Source: Pezicula radicicola | Lineage: Eukaryota; Ascomycota; Leotiomycetes; Helotiales; Dermateaceae | Reading direction: 5' to 3' | DNA length: 64,000 nucleotides | Assembly: GCA_003008705.1 (NCBI GenBank) | Contig: PDUO01000011.1 | Location: 1,231,956-1,295,955 of the forward strand | In this document: piece after piece, positions 33,713-45,576 of the stretch | Position numbering within the stretch: the stretch's first letter is position 1 | Layout of the letters: every line of letters starts with the position of its first letter | The notes under the pieces: model-generated | Told to the model about the DNA's origin: nothing | The model's input: the letters and a program-made list of their open reading frames with translations, nothing else | Database searches by the model: none | Program-made: the position numbers and the translations under genes

Positions 33713-35564
33713 TCAACCTGACTTCAATGCTTCTTCAGGCTCATTGTTGACTCTTTCCACTGCATTTCCATCAATTGAGCTCGACTCGCCATATGTGCTG
33801 AAGCCAAAGTCGTCCAAGCTTGCCTTCTCCTCCCAGCCAAGCCCCAGACTTTTGATATAACACTGGTTTTGAGTAGGCCACACCAAGCATAAACCTACGT
33901 ATAACAAAGCAGAAATAGAAAAGGACATAATCCAACCCAAATATCCAAGTTCCGTTGCCGTGCCCGAAACTCTAGCCCCAAGATTACTAGCAAAGCCAGC
34001 GATTCCAATAGCGAATCCAGCAGTATACGCGATATAAGCCTGGATATTCCAACCTCCCGTATAGTAATAATTTGGATTCGTTCTCTTTCCATCATATAAG
34101 TGTTCCATAAACAGATTGCCCTTAGTGAGAACGAGGTAATCTGCAACCATAATACCAGTTAGACCTCCCATGAATAACCCATATCCGCTCAAGAACTTGG
34201 TAAAGACAGCAGCTGATTCGTAAATCTTCCAAGGACAAATTGCCCATGCTAATATGAGACCCATGAACTGACCACGCGTCATATTCATATATCTAGGAAG
34301 TAGCATAGCGCAATCACTTCCCAGTGGAATCATATTAGCAGCAACATTAGTTCCCAAAACAAGAATAGCCCAAAATAAAGCACATAGAAATACAGCAAAT
34401 CGAACAGCAGATGTCGGATATCTTTCAAGAATAGCAGTAAGTAAATCCCATTGATTCCAGAGTTTCAAATTCCAAACATTGTTGATTGCTGCCGTGGATA
34501 GAATGCCGAAACTTGCTGATATAGTGACTGAGATTGGCCAGAAGACGAGTTGTGTCCATATGGATGCCCATTTTGTTTTCGACCATCGTGAGTAATCTGG
34601 TTGATTGGTTACGAGTGTTGAGTGGGCTCCTAGGCTGGAATTTATGGCGTACATGAATAACCATCCTGTACTTCTTGTTCGTACTGTTGAAGTGAGGTGT
34701 CCGACTCCAATATTTCCATGTGTGTTTACCATGCAGAAGGTAAATAGTCCTACCATTGCTGGTATCATAACGCACATTTTTAGAGTGAAGAGCCATTTTA
34801 GTTGATTTGGTCGTAGGAATACGAAGGGGATATGGCATAACCAATATAGGAAAAACGCTAACATTTGCTGAGTTGTAAAGCCAATAGACGTAGGTATCCG
34901 ATTCGGAATACGAGTGAAGGATGTTCCGAATACAGCATGAAGCATATTGACCATAAACGAGGAACCCACATAGACTAGAAAAAGTCATTAACTGAAAATC
35001 TTGGTGGAAATTGGTGGTGAATGATTGGAATACGCACGCTTTAAAGAATAGTAAATGAGTGCTAACACAGCACGAGCTGCAACAGCATAATAAGCGCCGT
35101 ACATTCCGAATACAGATCGAGCAACTACTGGGAAGCCAATATGATATGTCTCTGCACAACGGGAATTAAGAGCAGAAGCGGTAGCAGCAATGATCTGTGC
35201 AATCAAGATAGCTACTATTGCTTGCCACCAATTTAAACCGACACCGATAAGACTTGAACCCAGAGTCCAGTTGTCCATTGCTAGACTGCTGTAGAAAAAT
35301 ATATAATTCCATGCTTTCCAAGTTCGTTTGTCCTTTGGTGTGGGTAATAAGTCTAGTTATCTATTAGTTATGCCATTAGAGATCAGTCCTGCAGTGGAAT
35401 AGCTCACCTTCGTTAGTCCATGACCAGTGACCAGCTTCCTCGCTATCACGAGTTTGCAAATATTCTAGAAATTTCTCCTTTGTGCTTGTAGCCTTTCTAA
35501 AGTTGGCAAACTTTGTGCCAATAGTCCCCATGACTTCTCGAGGAGAAGTCCTTTTTAGTGCCAT
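33713..35564 (-). CDS. NCS1-family nucleobase permease (uracil/allantoin type)
   Basis: Exons on the minus strand are 35564..35408, 35352..35038 and 34974..33713, giving 577 residues. The cytosolic N-terminus ends in DLLPTPKDKRTWKAWNY. TM1 (TLGSSLIGVGLNWWQAI) and the signature SRCAETYHIGFPVVARSVFGMYG follow, then YYSLKLYVGSSFMVN, a PNRIP loop, and the conserved NQPDYSRW before the central helices. The C-terminal tail is acidic. This matches fungal Fur-type transporters (Fur4, Dal4, Fui1), which carry uracil, allantoin or uridine with protons across the plasma membrane. The exact substrate cannot be assigned. Introns are 55 and 63 nt with donors GTGAGC and GTGCGT. It is divergent from orotidylate decarboxylase, which supports a pyrimidine link by inference. 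Confidence 0.93.
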
Positions 35565-36246
35565 TATTTTGGATGAAAATAATTAGAAATAGATGGATCA
35601 TCAGTAGCAAAGACGGGTTGACTCAGTTTTCTAGCAAGAGGAAGAGTGGGAGTATCTATGGACTTCGCCGTAAAGTGGGATATGTGGTTCAAGAGTTTCA
35701 ATTGATCTACAAGCAATATAATCCGCACTTTTCCTATCACAAGATAAGATATTAGTGCAATTCGGTTTCCTAGCTTAGTGGATTGGCGTGGTCTCTGAGG
35801 AGAACGACAACGATAACTCGTGGATTGAGATGGTTGTTGGTGGTCGCCAAGGACTAAGTCAATGCCAATCACAGAATTTAAGATGGTTCCTGGAGCGTGT
35901 ACAGATAATAGTTTGAAGTTGAATTCAACACATAATCCCCACTTCTCAGAAGCGAGCTCTGAAATAGTAGATTTGGATCTTAGGACGCCTGTGATCCAGG
36001 GGGTTCTGTGAGATTTCACGTGCCATCCCACTCTCCCCTATTGCCTTCGTACGGATTAGGTCTTAAGCGAGGATTAGCGCACCCCAAAATTCGCGGCGTT
36101 TATCTCTTCCATCAATTCTGCAAATAGGTGTCAGTCGTCCGTAAAAACTTCCTCCTATATCTGTATCCAGTTTATCGAACACCTTTATCCTTGCACCTCA
36201 ACCACCATCTATACACTATAAACACAGCACGCAATCCGTAGAAAAA
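35565..36246. promoter_or_regulatory. Divergent region between permease and OMP decarboxylase
   Basis: 682 bp between opposing start codons. A pyrimidine-rich leader with CACC/CAACC precedes the plus-strand ATG. Small ORFs here do not look coding. A co-regulatory role is inferred from position only. Confidence 0.5.
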
Positions 36247-37152
36247 ATGGAGCTAGCCATTCATCCACTAACGAAATACCTTCATCACCTCATAAAAGCA
36301 AAGTCATCTAACCTCTGCGTAAGTGCAGATATAACCAATGCATCAGAAATGCTCTCGCTTGCCCGTAAAGTAGGGCCCAGCATCGTAGTTTTCAAAACTC
36401 ACGCCGATATGTTGGAAGGCTGGGATCCTGACCCAATTCGAGGTACCGGCCAGCAACTAGCAGCAATCGCCCAGCATTATGGATTCTTGGTCTTTGAAGA
36501 TCGGAAATTTGCGGATATTGGAAGTACTTGTCAATTGCAATATGTTGGTGGCGTTCATCGGATTGTCACTTGGGCGCATATTGTGAATGCACACATCATC
36601 TCGGGTCCTGATGTTGTGAGGGCTTTACATGAGACGGCGCTCCAGTGGAAGAAGAATGAATCTGATGAGAGGAGTCAAACTAATGCTTATGCATCACTTT
36701 TAAGCGACGAGGTGAAGGATAAGCCAGTGGACTTTGGACCAGTTCCACGGGAAAGAGGACTGTTATTATTGGCGCAGATGTCAAGTGTTGGTAATTTCCT
36801 AGACGAAACATATACCGGGCATTGTGTGGATATCGCCCGAAAGAATAGAGACTTCGTAATGGGGTTTATTGCACAGCGGCCACTTAATACACTACCGGAG
36901 GACTCATTCATCACCATGACTCCCGGATGCTCACTTACTCCGGAGGAGTCTTCAGATGACTCTGAATTTGTACCGGGAGCTGAGGATGCTCTGGGTCAGC
37001 AGTATAACTCGCCAGCCTCTATTATCTTAAAGGGTTGTGATATAATCATTGTGGGGAGGGGTATTTGCAATGCGGTAGACCCAGCTGCCAAAGCTGAGCA
37101 GTATCGTAAATCAGCCTGGGAAGCGTTTGAGAGCCGTCAAGTTTCGAAATAG
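36247..37152 (+). CDS. Orotidine-5'-phosphate decarboxylase
   Basis: A single exon of 301 residues. It catalyses OMP to UMP, the last step of de novo pyrimidine synthesis. All active-site landmarks are present: Asp28 in SADI, Lys50 in FKTHADM, the Asp85-Lys87-Asp90 centre in FEDRKFADIG, the NAH segment, MTPG with DALGQQY (phosphate loop), and the arginine in IIIVGRGI. It is slightly longer than the yeast enzyme (267). An insertion after ALQW (about 20 residues, KKNESDERSQTN) and another between MTPGCSL and EDALGQQY explain this. Many filamentous-fungal enzymes carry a longer insertion at the first site. The gene pairs divergently with a uracil-type permease. Confidence 0.95.
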   Translation: MELAIHPLTKYLHHLIKAKSSNLCVSADITNASEMLSLARKVGPSIVVFKTHADMLEGWDPDPIRGTGQQLAAIAQHYGFLVFEDRKFADIGSTCQLQYVGGVHRIVTWAHIVNAHIISGPDVVRALHETALQWKKNESDERSQTNAYASLLSDEVKDKPVDFGPVPRERGLLLLAQMSSVGNFLDETYTGHCVDIARKNRDFVMGFIAQRPLNTLPEDSFITMTPGCSLTPEESSDDSEFVPGAEDALGQQYNSPASIILKGCDIIIVGRGICNAVDPAAKAEQYRKSAWEAFESRQVSK

Positions 37153-37730
37153 ACTCATCTGCAGCACTTGAATCTTCTAACTGGGATAAAGATGGATTTG
37201 GTTACTGCGAGGTAAAAATTGTGGAGCGAAATGTCTTGAAACAGCTTTTAGCATTCGTTGCTTGTATACATTGTGATTGTCTAGTGGTGAATAATCGGGC
37301 TACCGATAGAGGTATGGGTTTGGGATCCAGAGATGAATGAGGAGGAAACTAAGTGTTCGGAATGTTGTAAAAATGACAAAGGTATTATGGTATTAAGTAG
37401 AGGATTCGGAAGCTATCGACATATGGACGAGGACGAGGATACGATATTGGAGACTTAAGAATTGCTTGGTTTCAGGAGATCAAGCAGATGAGTGTGTTGA
37501 TAAAAACACAATTTGATCTTATGGAAAGGGGACAGCAGGAATTTTATGAGCGAAATTTCCAGATGCCCGACTATGTACTACAGTCGACTGGAGACAAACA
37601 CCCGGCTGCCACCTATCTCGATATCCTATCCTTTTAATGTAGTAACATAGAAAGATCTCTATACAAATAACGCCATTCTCATGAATCTTTCCACCTAACG
37701 CCATACTTTTAGACGATGACCTAAAACTTC
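37153..37730. other. Convergent intergenic region
   Basis: The 3' flanks of the OMP decarboxylase and Nop7 genes. No feature is recognised. Confidence 0.5.
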
Positions 37731-39764
37731 TCAAGCTCTAGGAGCAGCTTTCCCAGATTTCTCGATCTTTCTTCTCTTGGCTCTTAGTCCCTCCGCCTCC
37801 GCATCTTTCTTCTTATTACTGTACACCATCTTCTCTAAGATCTTCCGTTTCCTTCTGCTCATCATCATCTTGGCACGCTCCAACTCTTCTTCTTCTTCCT
37901 TGGCCTTCTTCTTTGCTGCCTTCTTGGCTTTTGTTTTCGGGTCCACAACCTTCTCTTCTATAGCGACACCGGACAATTCAGCCTCAAGTTCCCTTTGACG
38001 TTGCATAGCTGCTGTTGCCGCCTCGTCTTCCTCCTCCTCCTCTTCATCCGAGAAGCCGTTGAAAGAAGATGCATTGCCCTCAGAGGCGTCGTCCGACTCA
38101 TCGTCTGACCCTGCTACATCCATACCTTCGGCTGTAGCATCCACATCAATCGCGATACTTGGCTCTTGAACCGCAAGGTCATCGTCGGAAACATCGGGCT
38201 CATCGTCCGTGTCGCTATCAGCTTCCAATTCCTCATTCTCACGCTCTTGCTCAGCGAGGGGTGCACTGGGATCATATTGTCCGCGGACCTTCTTAACAAA
38301 TGGACTTAGATGGGGCGGTAAGGAGGCACCCGGTGCGTAAATATCTGGCCGTTTCAGCTCTTCATCGTTGACACTATCCCAGATCCATTGAGGCTGGACG
38401 TAAATACGACCTGGAACTCGAGATCCTGGCTTTAATCGCTGAGCGGTCTGGTTATCTTTCACCACTTCTTGCTCTTCATCCTCAGGTGCAACCTGGATTG
38501 GAGGTCGGTCTACAATCTGATGCGTGATTGTAGGATCAAGCTCGTTGTGAGTATACGCACCTTCTCCAAGAACCGCGTCCCATCCTATTCGCTTGCAGCC
38601 AAAAGCCTTGAGAATGAATTCGAGGGGTTGACGAGGAGTCTCACGAGAAAGGAAGAATGTGAAGTTGGAAAATAGAGTCGAAGGGTCAGTCGCAGAATAT
38701 GATGGCTGTAGAAGAATATCTCCACCCGGTGCCGCTGGCTCAAACTTGTCGATCGTATCTGTTGGTTCTTCATCCTCCTCTTCATCTGCCGTCTCCTTAA
38801 TTGGTTCTGGTGCCTTCTCTGGCTCATTCAATTGAGACATCAGCTTATCGATTTCCGCCTGAAGCTTTGGATCTGGTTTAGAATCTCCATTGGTCAATTG
38901 TAGTTGAGGTTGCTCAATTGGTCCAACACCATTGTTTTCTAACGAAAATGCTCCCAATTGTGCGTCGGAATCATCTCGAGCCTTATCAAATTTAGGTGGA
39001 TAGACGAGTCCAACTGACGTGTAAAGACGGAAGTTGACAAAGCCAAGGAGTGTCTGGTAAAATTCCACAAAAGTTCCCATAATTCTGAAGTCCACATCTC
39101 CTGTCACTCGCTGGTTGAATCTGTATGGAACCAACCATAAAATGTCCTGTCCTTGAATGGTGGCTTGGTAGTATATTCCCTTGATAGACAAGAATGACTT
39201 TCGCAAGCTGTGCGACACAATCAAGTAATGCTCGAATTCAAGACAAAGTCGCTCGCATCTTGCGATCATCTTAGCAGGAACGGTCGGTGTGGAGGGCAAA
39301 TTCGCAAAGAGGAACAGCATGGAGAGACAATCGTCAAGGTCGCGAAGCGCATCAATAAAGGTGGGGTATCTTTCGCGGATGACATGGTCGAGAGTGTACT
39401 TTGTCTTTCCGGTCTGCTCTGGCCTTGACGCATTCTTCTCGAGTCTCTGTGCATCATGCGCATCTCCTCTTCCCAATGCCTTTGAAATCTTTTTCTCAAG
39501 CGCTTTTTGCTCGCGGAACTTTTGCAACAAAGGTTCGTGGAGAAGATACTGAATATCTTTGGTGTAGTAGAAAGTTGTAGATGCGGTCGAGTTCTTTGCA
39601 GCCTTCTTCTTGTTCCTTGGCTCTCGGGGATATATTCCTTTCCATATGCAGATTTTTCGAAAATCGGGCAGACTGATTTGAAGTTTTCGCACAGCCTGTG
39701 TTCTGGTAATGAAGTTCTTGGCCTGACCAGCGACGCCCTTCTTCTTGATTTTGCCGTTACCCAT
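37731..39764 (-). CDS. Pescadillo homologue (Nop7/Pes1), ribosome biogenesis
   Basis: A single exon of 677 residues from ATG 39764. The frame is open 59 codons further upstream, but [19 protein letters not shown] is the conserved start of the family. The N-terminal Pescadillo domain occupies about residues 1-300, including [20 protein letters not shown] and [16 protein letters not shown] domain follows at about 360-480 ([20 protein letters not shown] ... [10 protein letters not shown]). The remainder is acidic ([10 protein letters not shown]) and ends in a long Lys/Arg/Glu coiled coil ([21 protein letters not shown]). The protein forms the PeBoW/Nop7-Erb1-Ytm1 complex in the nucleolus and is needed for 27S pre-rRNA processing and 60S assembly. 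Confidence 0.96.
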   Translation of the reverse strand: MGNGKIKKKGVAGQAKNFITRTQAVRKLQISLPDFRKICIWKGIYPREPRNKKKAAKNSTASTTFYYTKDIQYLLHEPLLQKFREQKALEKKISKALGRGDAHDAQRLEKNASRPEQTGKTKYTLDHVIRERYPTFIDALRDLDDCLSMLFLFANLPSTPTVPAKMIARCERLCLEFEHYLIVSHSLRKSFLSIKGIYYQATIQGQDILWLVPYRFNQRVTGDVDFRIMGTFVEFYQTLLGFVNFRLYTSVGLVYPPKFDKARDDSDAQLGAFSLENNGVGPIEQPQLQLTNGDSKPDPKLQAEIDKLMSQLNEPEKAPEPIKETADEEEDEEPTDTIDKFEPAAPGGDILLQPSYSATDPSTLFSNFTFFLSRETPRQPLEFILKAFGCKRIGWDAVLGEGAYTHNELDPTITHQIVDRPPIQVAPEDEEQEVVKDNQTAQRLKPGSRVPGRIYVQPQWIWDSVNDEELKRPDIYAPGASLPPHLSPFVKKVRGQYDPSAPLAEQERENEELEADSDTDDEPDVSDDDLAVQEPSIAIDVDATAEGMDVAGSDDESDDASEGNASSFNGFSDEEEEEEDEAATAAMQRQRELEAELSGVAIEEKVVDPKTKAKKAAKKKAKEEEEELERAKMMMSRRKRKILEKMVYSNKKKDAEAEGLRAKRRKIEKSGKAAPRA

Positions 39765-40045
39765 GATTGGCAATGTTGAGGGTAAGTTGGGTAAATTGGG
39801 GTATGAAGGGATGGTAGTGGGTTGAAAAGCTTCACGATACGATACGAAAAAGTGAGGACGAGGTAACTTTTTGATGGGGCCTTTCCTTATCGAGCAGCCA
39901 CAATGGGCAGAAAAGAATCTCACCGCCCAGGCACGAGCCACCTTGAAATCGCGACTACGATGCCAGGAGGACAGAGCTTCAAAATGCGCATGCGGGTGTA
40001 TTGCATGTTGCTACATAGAAAGCCACTGTTCATTTTTCTTTCATA
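39765..40045. promoter_or_regulatory. Short divergent promoter between Nop7 and PIG-U genes
   Basis: 281 bp between start codons of opposite genes, probably a shared bidirectional promoter. No specific element is identified. Confidence 0.5.
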
Positions 40046-41413
40046 ATGAGTATTGATAGGAGGAAAGCTGCTTTATTTGGCGCTGCAGCCGCCGTACGAT
40101 TGCTCTTATTCACTTCTTTTCCCGGCCTTCCAGACCTATTAACTGGGCGCGTCGAGATATCGACCCCTATGACAAGCTTCAAAAGATGTGAGCTTAGTCT
40201 TCCTGGCACATGGGCGTAAAACTGACAATGCTACAGTGCAAGAGGGCCTCTTTCTGTACAATCATAATGTATCTCCCTACGATGGCGGAGTATACCATCA
40301 AGCACCGCTGCTTCTCCCGCTCTTCTCCCTCTTACCGAATGCCTTGACCTACCCGACCTTCACCTACCTCGTGTATATATTGGTGGATCTTTTGAGTGCA
40401 GATGCACTCATGAAAATAGCAGATTCGGGGGAAGCTGGATCTTCAAAACTGTACACTTCGCCAAGGAGGAGTAGGAAGTGGAGCAGCTTTGCAATTGCCG
40501 CTGCGTGAGTTGAAGTCCTCGGGTGCCTCGATATGGGACTGACAGTTTTGTTTCTAGCTTTCTGTTCAATCCCTTTACAATTGCTACATGCATTGGCCGC
40601 CCTACAAGCGTCTTCACAACTTGCGCAATACTCCACGCTATAGCGAAAGCTGTGGTAGGAGCCTCTTTTACCTCAATGTTCGCCCTCGCGCTCGCCGCCT
40701 ACCTTTCTATGTACCCGATACTACTCCTTCCGCCACTCGCCCTACTTTGTTACGATCGTCGACGTGCCTCAAGACAAAACGAAAATCTTCCAAGCTTCGC
40801 GTTCGGAAGCATATCGGCTGTAGTAGGTTCAATATATGCTCTGCTACAAATGTCATTTGTCATCACGGGTTCTTGGGAATTTGTGTCATCAACCTATGGT
40901 GTCCACTTGCTGCTTCCTGACCTTACACCAAATGTTGGGCTCTGGTGGTACTTCTTCATTGAAATGTTCGACTCCTTCCGAAACTTTTTCCTTGGTGTCT
41001 TTTGGCTTCACCTATCCTCATATGTTGGTGGTCTGACCATTCGCCTCCGTACCCAGCCTCTCTTTGTCCTAACTATACTTCTCGGCATTTTTGCGATCTT
41101 TAAACCATACCCTTCGATATCCGATATGTCCCTTTTTCTCGCTATGCTGCCATTATACAGGCACGTATTCCCCTTGATGCGGTACACTTTCTTGACATCC
41201 TCGACTGTCCTCTATACAACCCTGCTGGGACCGGCCTTCTATTACCTATGGGTATATGCAGGTAGTGGAAATGCAAACTTCTTCTACGCCATCACTTTGG
41301 TATGGAGTTTAGGTCTCAGCGTCTTAGTAGGAGATATCTTGTATGCGGTGTTGAGGGATGAGTGGGAAGTTGAGAGACCCGAGATGAAAGGCAAAGAGAT
41401 CCGACAGATATGA
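40046..41413 (+). CDS. GPI transamidase subunit PIG-U (Gab1/Cdc91)
   Basis: Exons are 40046..40187, 40237..40504 and 40558..41413, giving 421 residues. It is a multi-pass ER membrane protein of the complex that attaches GPI anchors to secretory proteins. Typical features are the short N-terminal segment leading to a hydrophobic helix (AAVRLLLFTSF), the lumenal EGLFLYNHNVSPYDGGVYHQ, the NPFTIATCIGRPT motif after intron 2, and the DLTPNVGLWWYFFIEMF block with eight or more hydrophobic segments. Introns are 49 and 53 nt with GTGAGC and GTGAGT donors. The length matches yeast Gab1 (394) and human PIG-U (435). Confidence 0.94.
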
Positions 41414-41579
41414 AGTAAGCAAGAAATGAATTCAATTAATGATTCTATTCTGAACAAAAAATCCTAAAACAATGCTGGCTTTTCTCTGATGGTTGCGCTC
41501 TTGCCCATTCTCACTACTGTGTCAAGTATTCGGTTATTGACTGTTTCCTTCTCTGAATGCTGTTCACCCCCATACTGAC

Positions 41580-41927
41580 TCATGCTTCGCTGCTTCTAGC
41601 TTGCTCTTTTCGCTGCATCTTTCTGTATTGTTTTAATCTCTTATTTCTTCTCTTCTCTGCCTTGAGTTTTCTCTTATGATAATTATTCAATGCCCGTACT
41701 TGTTCTTCTTTCCTCATCCTTTCGGTTCGCTCTTCTAGGTCATTCTTGATACCAAAGTATTCTCCAAGTTGATAGGCGCAGCTCTGAAGGTATGGCACAA
41801 CACGAGCCCTGAATTGGTGTGGCCATTTTGGAGCAACGGCATTCTTCAATTTGAACCATGGCGTGTAGCGAGTTATGGCGCCTGATTCGGCATTACCGAG
41901 GGTTCGAAGAAGTGTGAAAGGAGACAT
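41580..41927 (-). CDS. Small uncharacterised basic protein
   Basis: A single ORF of 115 residues with an ATG at 41927. The N-terminal 60 residues are mixed and somewhat amphipathic (ITRYTPWFKLKNAVAPKWP). The C-terminal half is a strongly basic helix (KRKLKAEKRRNKRLKQYRKM). I do not recognise a family. The composition suggests RNA binding or a small mitochondrial or nucleolar protein, but that is speculation. It converges on PIG-U with 166 bp between the stops, so at least part of this space is used by 3' ends. Confidence 0.6.
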   Translation of the reverse strand: MSPFTLLRTLGNAESGAITRYTPWFKLKNAVAPKWPHQFRARVVPYLQSCAYQLGEYFGIKNDLEERTERMRKEEQVRALNNYHKRKLKAEKRRNKRLKQYRKMQRKEQARSSEA

Positions 41928-43533
41928 TTAGTAAACACGCTCGCTATGTGTGTCGGGAATTGGCTACTGATCTGGAAAGTATTTTCAAATTAGTCCTCTC
42001 CAGAAAGAGGCCTAAAAGGTACTAACATTCCATGGGAGACAATCATGCAACAATAGTCTACTCGGAGTATGAATCCTTGATGAAGGCCGAAAGCCCAGCG
42101 ACCATACCCAAAGTAAGTGTATGGTCACTCACTTTCCTTCAAGTCTCCTGGTCGCTCTTCCGACTCTTTCGACTAAGACTATCCAAGAGCTATCGGCAAA
42201 GAAAATCAGCATTCAGTAGTGGGAGCCAAGGACATTTGTGTTCCTTACAGGAATGAATACTTGCTTCCACACAACTCAAACGCGTAAAAGATATATTTAG
42301 CGTGACTTGTTGTCGCGTACTAAGATACACACGATGTTCGTTTCCTGAATAGCTAAAACCTAGTCTTGTCTGTGAAACGAACTTGAGGTCTTTCAAGAAG
42401 CTTTTGTCGAAGGGGAGATATCGTGGTAAAGGAGATGATTGTGTACTCTGCATGCGCAACACTTTGATAGTACAGGTTGTTGATGCTTGGAGGGATGTCG
42501 GTTGACTGTACTCAGGAGGTTATCGTTGCTGTTGTCTTGAATGATGCTACTTTTGTTGGACGGTTTAGTTGTGGGGTAAGTATAAGGTAAATTTACCAGC
42601 TAGAATGATCGGTGGACATGGTTAGTTGAAAGTCTATACTTCGTTCGTACCTGCCCGCAAAAGATAAACTTATATTACTGATGCCTCCGATGGAAGGTGC
42701 AGTACAGCAATGCCGAGTTTCGTATGGATGTTCTTGCCTCGACCAACTAAATTTAATCCACATTTTATTGGTTATATTGTTCGTAGAAAAGTCTGACACA
42801 GTTTCTTCTCGGATCGTCTCCTTTCTAACAGAGCTTACCTCCTTCACGTAGAATTTGTAGAGTGGGACAAAGAAGAGCCAGAGCAGCTTAGAAGCACTGT
42901 GTTTTGGTAAAAGAATGCTATTATTTCATTCGGTGACTTAAGCTCATAAAGTTTCCGAATTAGCATGTTCCTTCCCCTGACACTCCAATAAAAGTCTTCA
43001 GCCTTTCCTCTACCGATATGCTTCAACAATACTGGGGGTTTCTTGAGTTATATTTTCCCATGAACATCTGATATCGATCACTCTCCTCTGCATTGCTGTC
43101 CAAACCTATTCCGCTCTATTTGGGATAATCAAACCATTTTTATTGCAAATGTGGCGTGGCTTATTAGCAATGGAAGTACAATTCTTTGTTTTATACATTT
43201 CATAAAGAATATACTAACTCAAATTCACTTTAGCTGAAATTGTACATACACGCAGCTTATAAAAGTGTTAAGAGAATCAGGTTCATACGGAGAAGTTTGC
43301 CCTATACTAAATCCTTTGTGAGAGAATATTTTACTTCATTTCGTTCTTATTTACGACAAGTCACTAACCCAGGTAGTTGTTATATTAATGGTTGGACTTT
43401 CAAGTAATACAAGAATCGTATAACCTAAGATATGGTTTCTTAAGGATAAATGTAGCAATTGAAGTATATTCGGGGTTTATCATAGCATTTAACATAAAAC
43501 TTAACCCTGTACTAGCTGGTGTTGTTGCACCTA
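41928..43533. other. Intergenic region without supported gene
   Basis: 1.6 kb between the small basic ORF and the Rrn9-like gene. ORFs below 90 codons on both strands (for example 42190-42462 and 42593-42847 minus) show no domain or splice logic. Confidence 0.5.
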
Positions 43534-45576
43534 ATGCGGTTTAGCGCGGCAGCTCAGTTCGATTGGCGAAACAAAATGTCCCCTCCACGGATTGTGACTT
43601 TCAAAATGTCCGAGTATGAAAGCGCCAACGATTCGGAGGACTCGCAGGACTCAGAGCCAACACGCCCAAATAGGTTCGATGGGCCATCTTCGACATGGCT
43701 CTCCTTGACCGAACAGGAACGGGGTCTTAATGCTTCCTTGACCCAATTGCGCAACCAAGACCTTTCAATTCATCTATATAATGCGTACGCGCTGAAGGCA
43801 GGAAGTCGTGCTTACGAGAAATTAAAGGAACAGAGAGCTTCAAAGGTTTGGCCACTATCCTTGTTTTCGATGTCTGAAGTCTAACTATCACAGGCAATCC
43901 CACAACCTACAGACGAAGATGAAGCACAACGGTCCTTCAAACCAGCGAAGTCATGGACAGCATGGCCTTTGCCTCCTGATATGGTTCCACGAGAAGGCGA
44001 GCAGATTGGTCCCGAGGATGAGGATGAGATGTATACTTTAAAAATGAGGGAGAGTATGATGCCGAGCCGCCAATTGGAGGATAATTTGATGGGCGTGGCA
44101 CTCAAATATGCAAAAGAGAGGTTCGAGGCGCGGGAGTGGAACGAGGAGGATATAGAAGAAGGCACAGAGGATGATTTGACAGCTGAGAAACGGGATGGCC
44201 AGGATACTATGGACATTTCCGCTGTCAATCTGCTTGAGGATGACAATTCCGTACTCCACCCAACTCTAAAGCAATCATCAGAGCCACCGCCTGAGAAGAC
44301 AATCTTGCAACCAGTAGTGTCCGCGGATGATGAGCGCTCCCGGGAAATTCTACGCCCTTCTATACGTCATACTCTCTCAAAATTGGATGAGGTCCTCATG
44401 GCATTGCATCACGCGCGTAGGACCTGTCTTGAATATAGTGTGCGCTCTGATTTTCAAAGGCCAGAACCAAGGCGATGCGAAAGCGGGCCATCAGATTCAG
44501 AGAATCTGACAGAAGGGGAAAAGACTTCCTTGAAAACGACTCCCTTGAAAAAGACTCCCTTGAAAAGGCCAGTGGGAAGGCCTCGGAAACACTCCAGCTT
44601 ACCAGAACGACCACGGATGGACCAAGGGAGTACTAGCGTGGCAGTCGAGAATCCAGATCTTTGGCGAGCCAAGTCTACAACACGTGGGCGACCAAGGAAG
44701 AAATACTCGCCTCTAGATGGGGAAACTGAACAAGACTACTTAATACGCGTGGCCCGACTCCAGAAGAAACCTCTTCCTGCTTTCGCACCGCCACTGGAAG
44801 AGAAAAGACTTGTTTTATCCAGCGCCTTGCCTCCCAAAAAGACACGAAGATATCGTGCGCCGGAGAATGCTACAATACGTCATGGAAAACATCTTGCACT
44901 TAGAGATTGGAGTGAGGTCTTGGGATCGGCTGCAATTTTAGGGTTCTCTCCGGATGTAATCGCTCGCTCGTCACAGCGGTGTGCGAATCTCTTCAGCGAA
45001 GGCATGACCATGAGAACCATGATTGAGGCCCCAGTTTCGGCAGGGAACGCGGAAAAACTCGATCATTACAGGCCTGAAGCAATACCAGATTTAGGCTCAG
45101 AGATTGAGCAACCGGTAGAAATTTCTTCAGATGAAGAGAGCAGCGATTCTGAATCGGGATCCAGCAGCTCTGATGTGAAGACTCAACTGCTGGGATTACA
45201 GAGAGCGACAGACGCTGTCACTAGGGAAGAAGACTCTTTCTGCCCTTCCAAAGATTGTCGTCGACACACTCAAGGATTCAGTAATCTTCAAAAGCTGAGG
45301 AATCACATGAGAAATGTTCATAAATTGACAGTTGACCAGATGGAAAATGCTATATTTGGAGGTCATGATGAGTTGTTTGGAGGCGTACATGTTGACGGTT
45401 GGTTGAAGCCGTTGCAAGGCAAAAGGGGCGTTAGAGGAAAGGATACTTCACCAAGAAAGAGGACGAGATGGAGTAACCGGACTCAGGAGCTTGGGAGTGG
45501 AAGTAGAAGTCAAAGCCCAAGCGACAGTTCCGACTCTGAAGAGAGTCTAAAATCTGAAGAGAGCAATGAGGAATAA
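43534..45576 (+). CDS. Rrn9-like RNA polymerase I initiation factor with AT-hooks
   Basis: Exons are 43534..43845 and 43894..45576, giving 664 residues. The start may instead be at ATG 43576 or 43606. The N-terminal block LTEQERGLNASL with NQDLSIHLYNAYALK resembles the Rrn9 domain found in fungal Pol I upstream-activation factors. The family name comes from memory of that motif, so it is moderately sure. The middle holds two AT-hook cores (VGRPRKH and TRGRPRKKY) in a Lys/Pro-rich segment with TPLKKTPLKR. Near residue 555 a C2H2-like pattern (CPSKDC ... HMRNVH) occurs. The C-terminus is basic, then Ser/Glu-rich. The intron (48 nt) has a weak GTTTGG donor but a clear CTAAC branch and CACAG acceptor. 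The role would be rDNA promoter binding in the nucleolus. Confidence 0.75.

Noticed and set aside
39765..39941. N-terminal extension of the Nop7 frame
   Set aside because: The family-conserved start [10 protein letters not shown] lies at 39764. The extension overlaps the divergent promoter.
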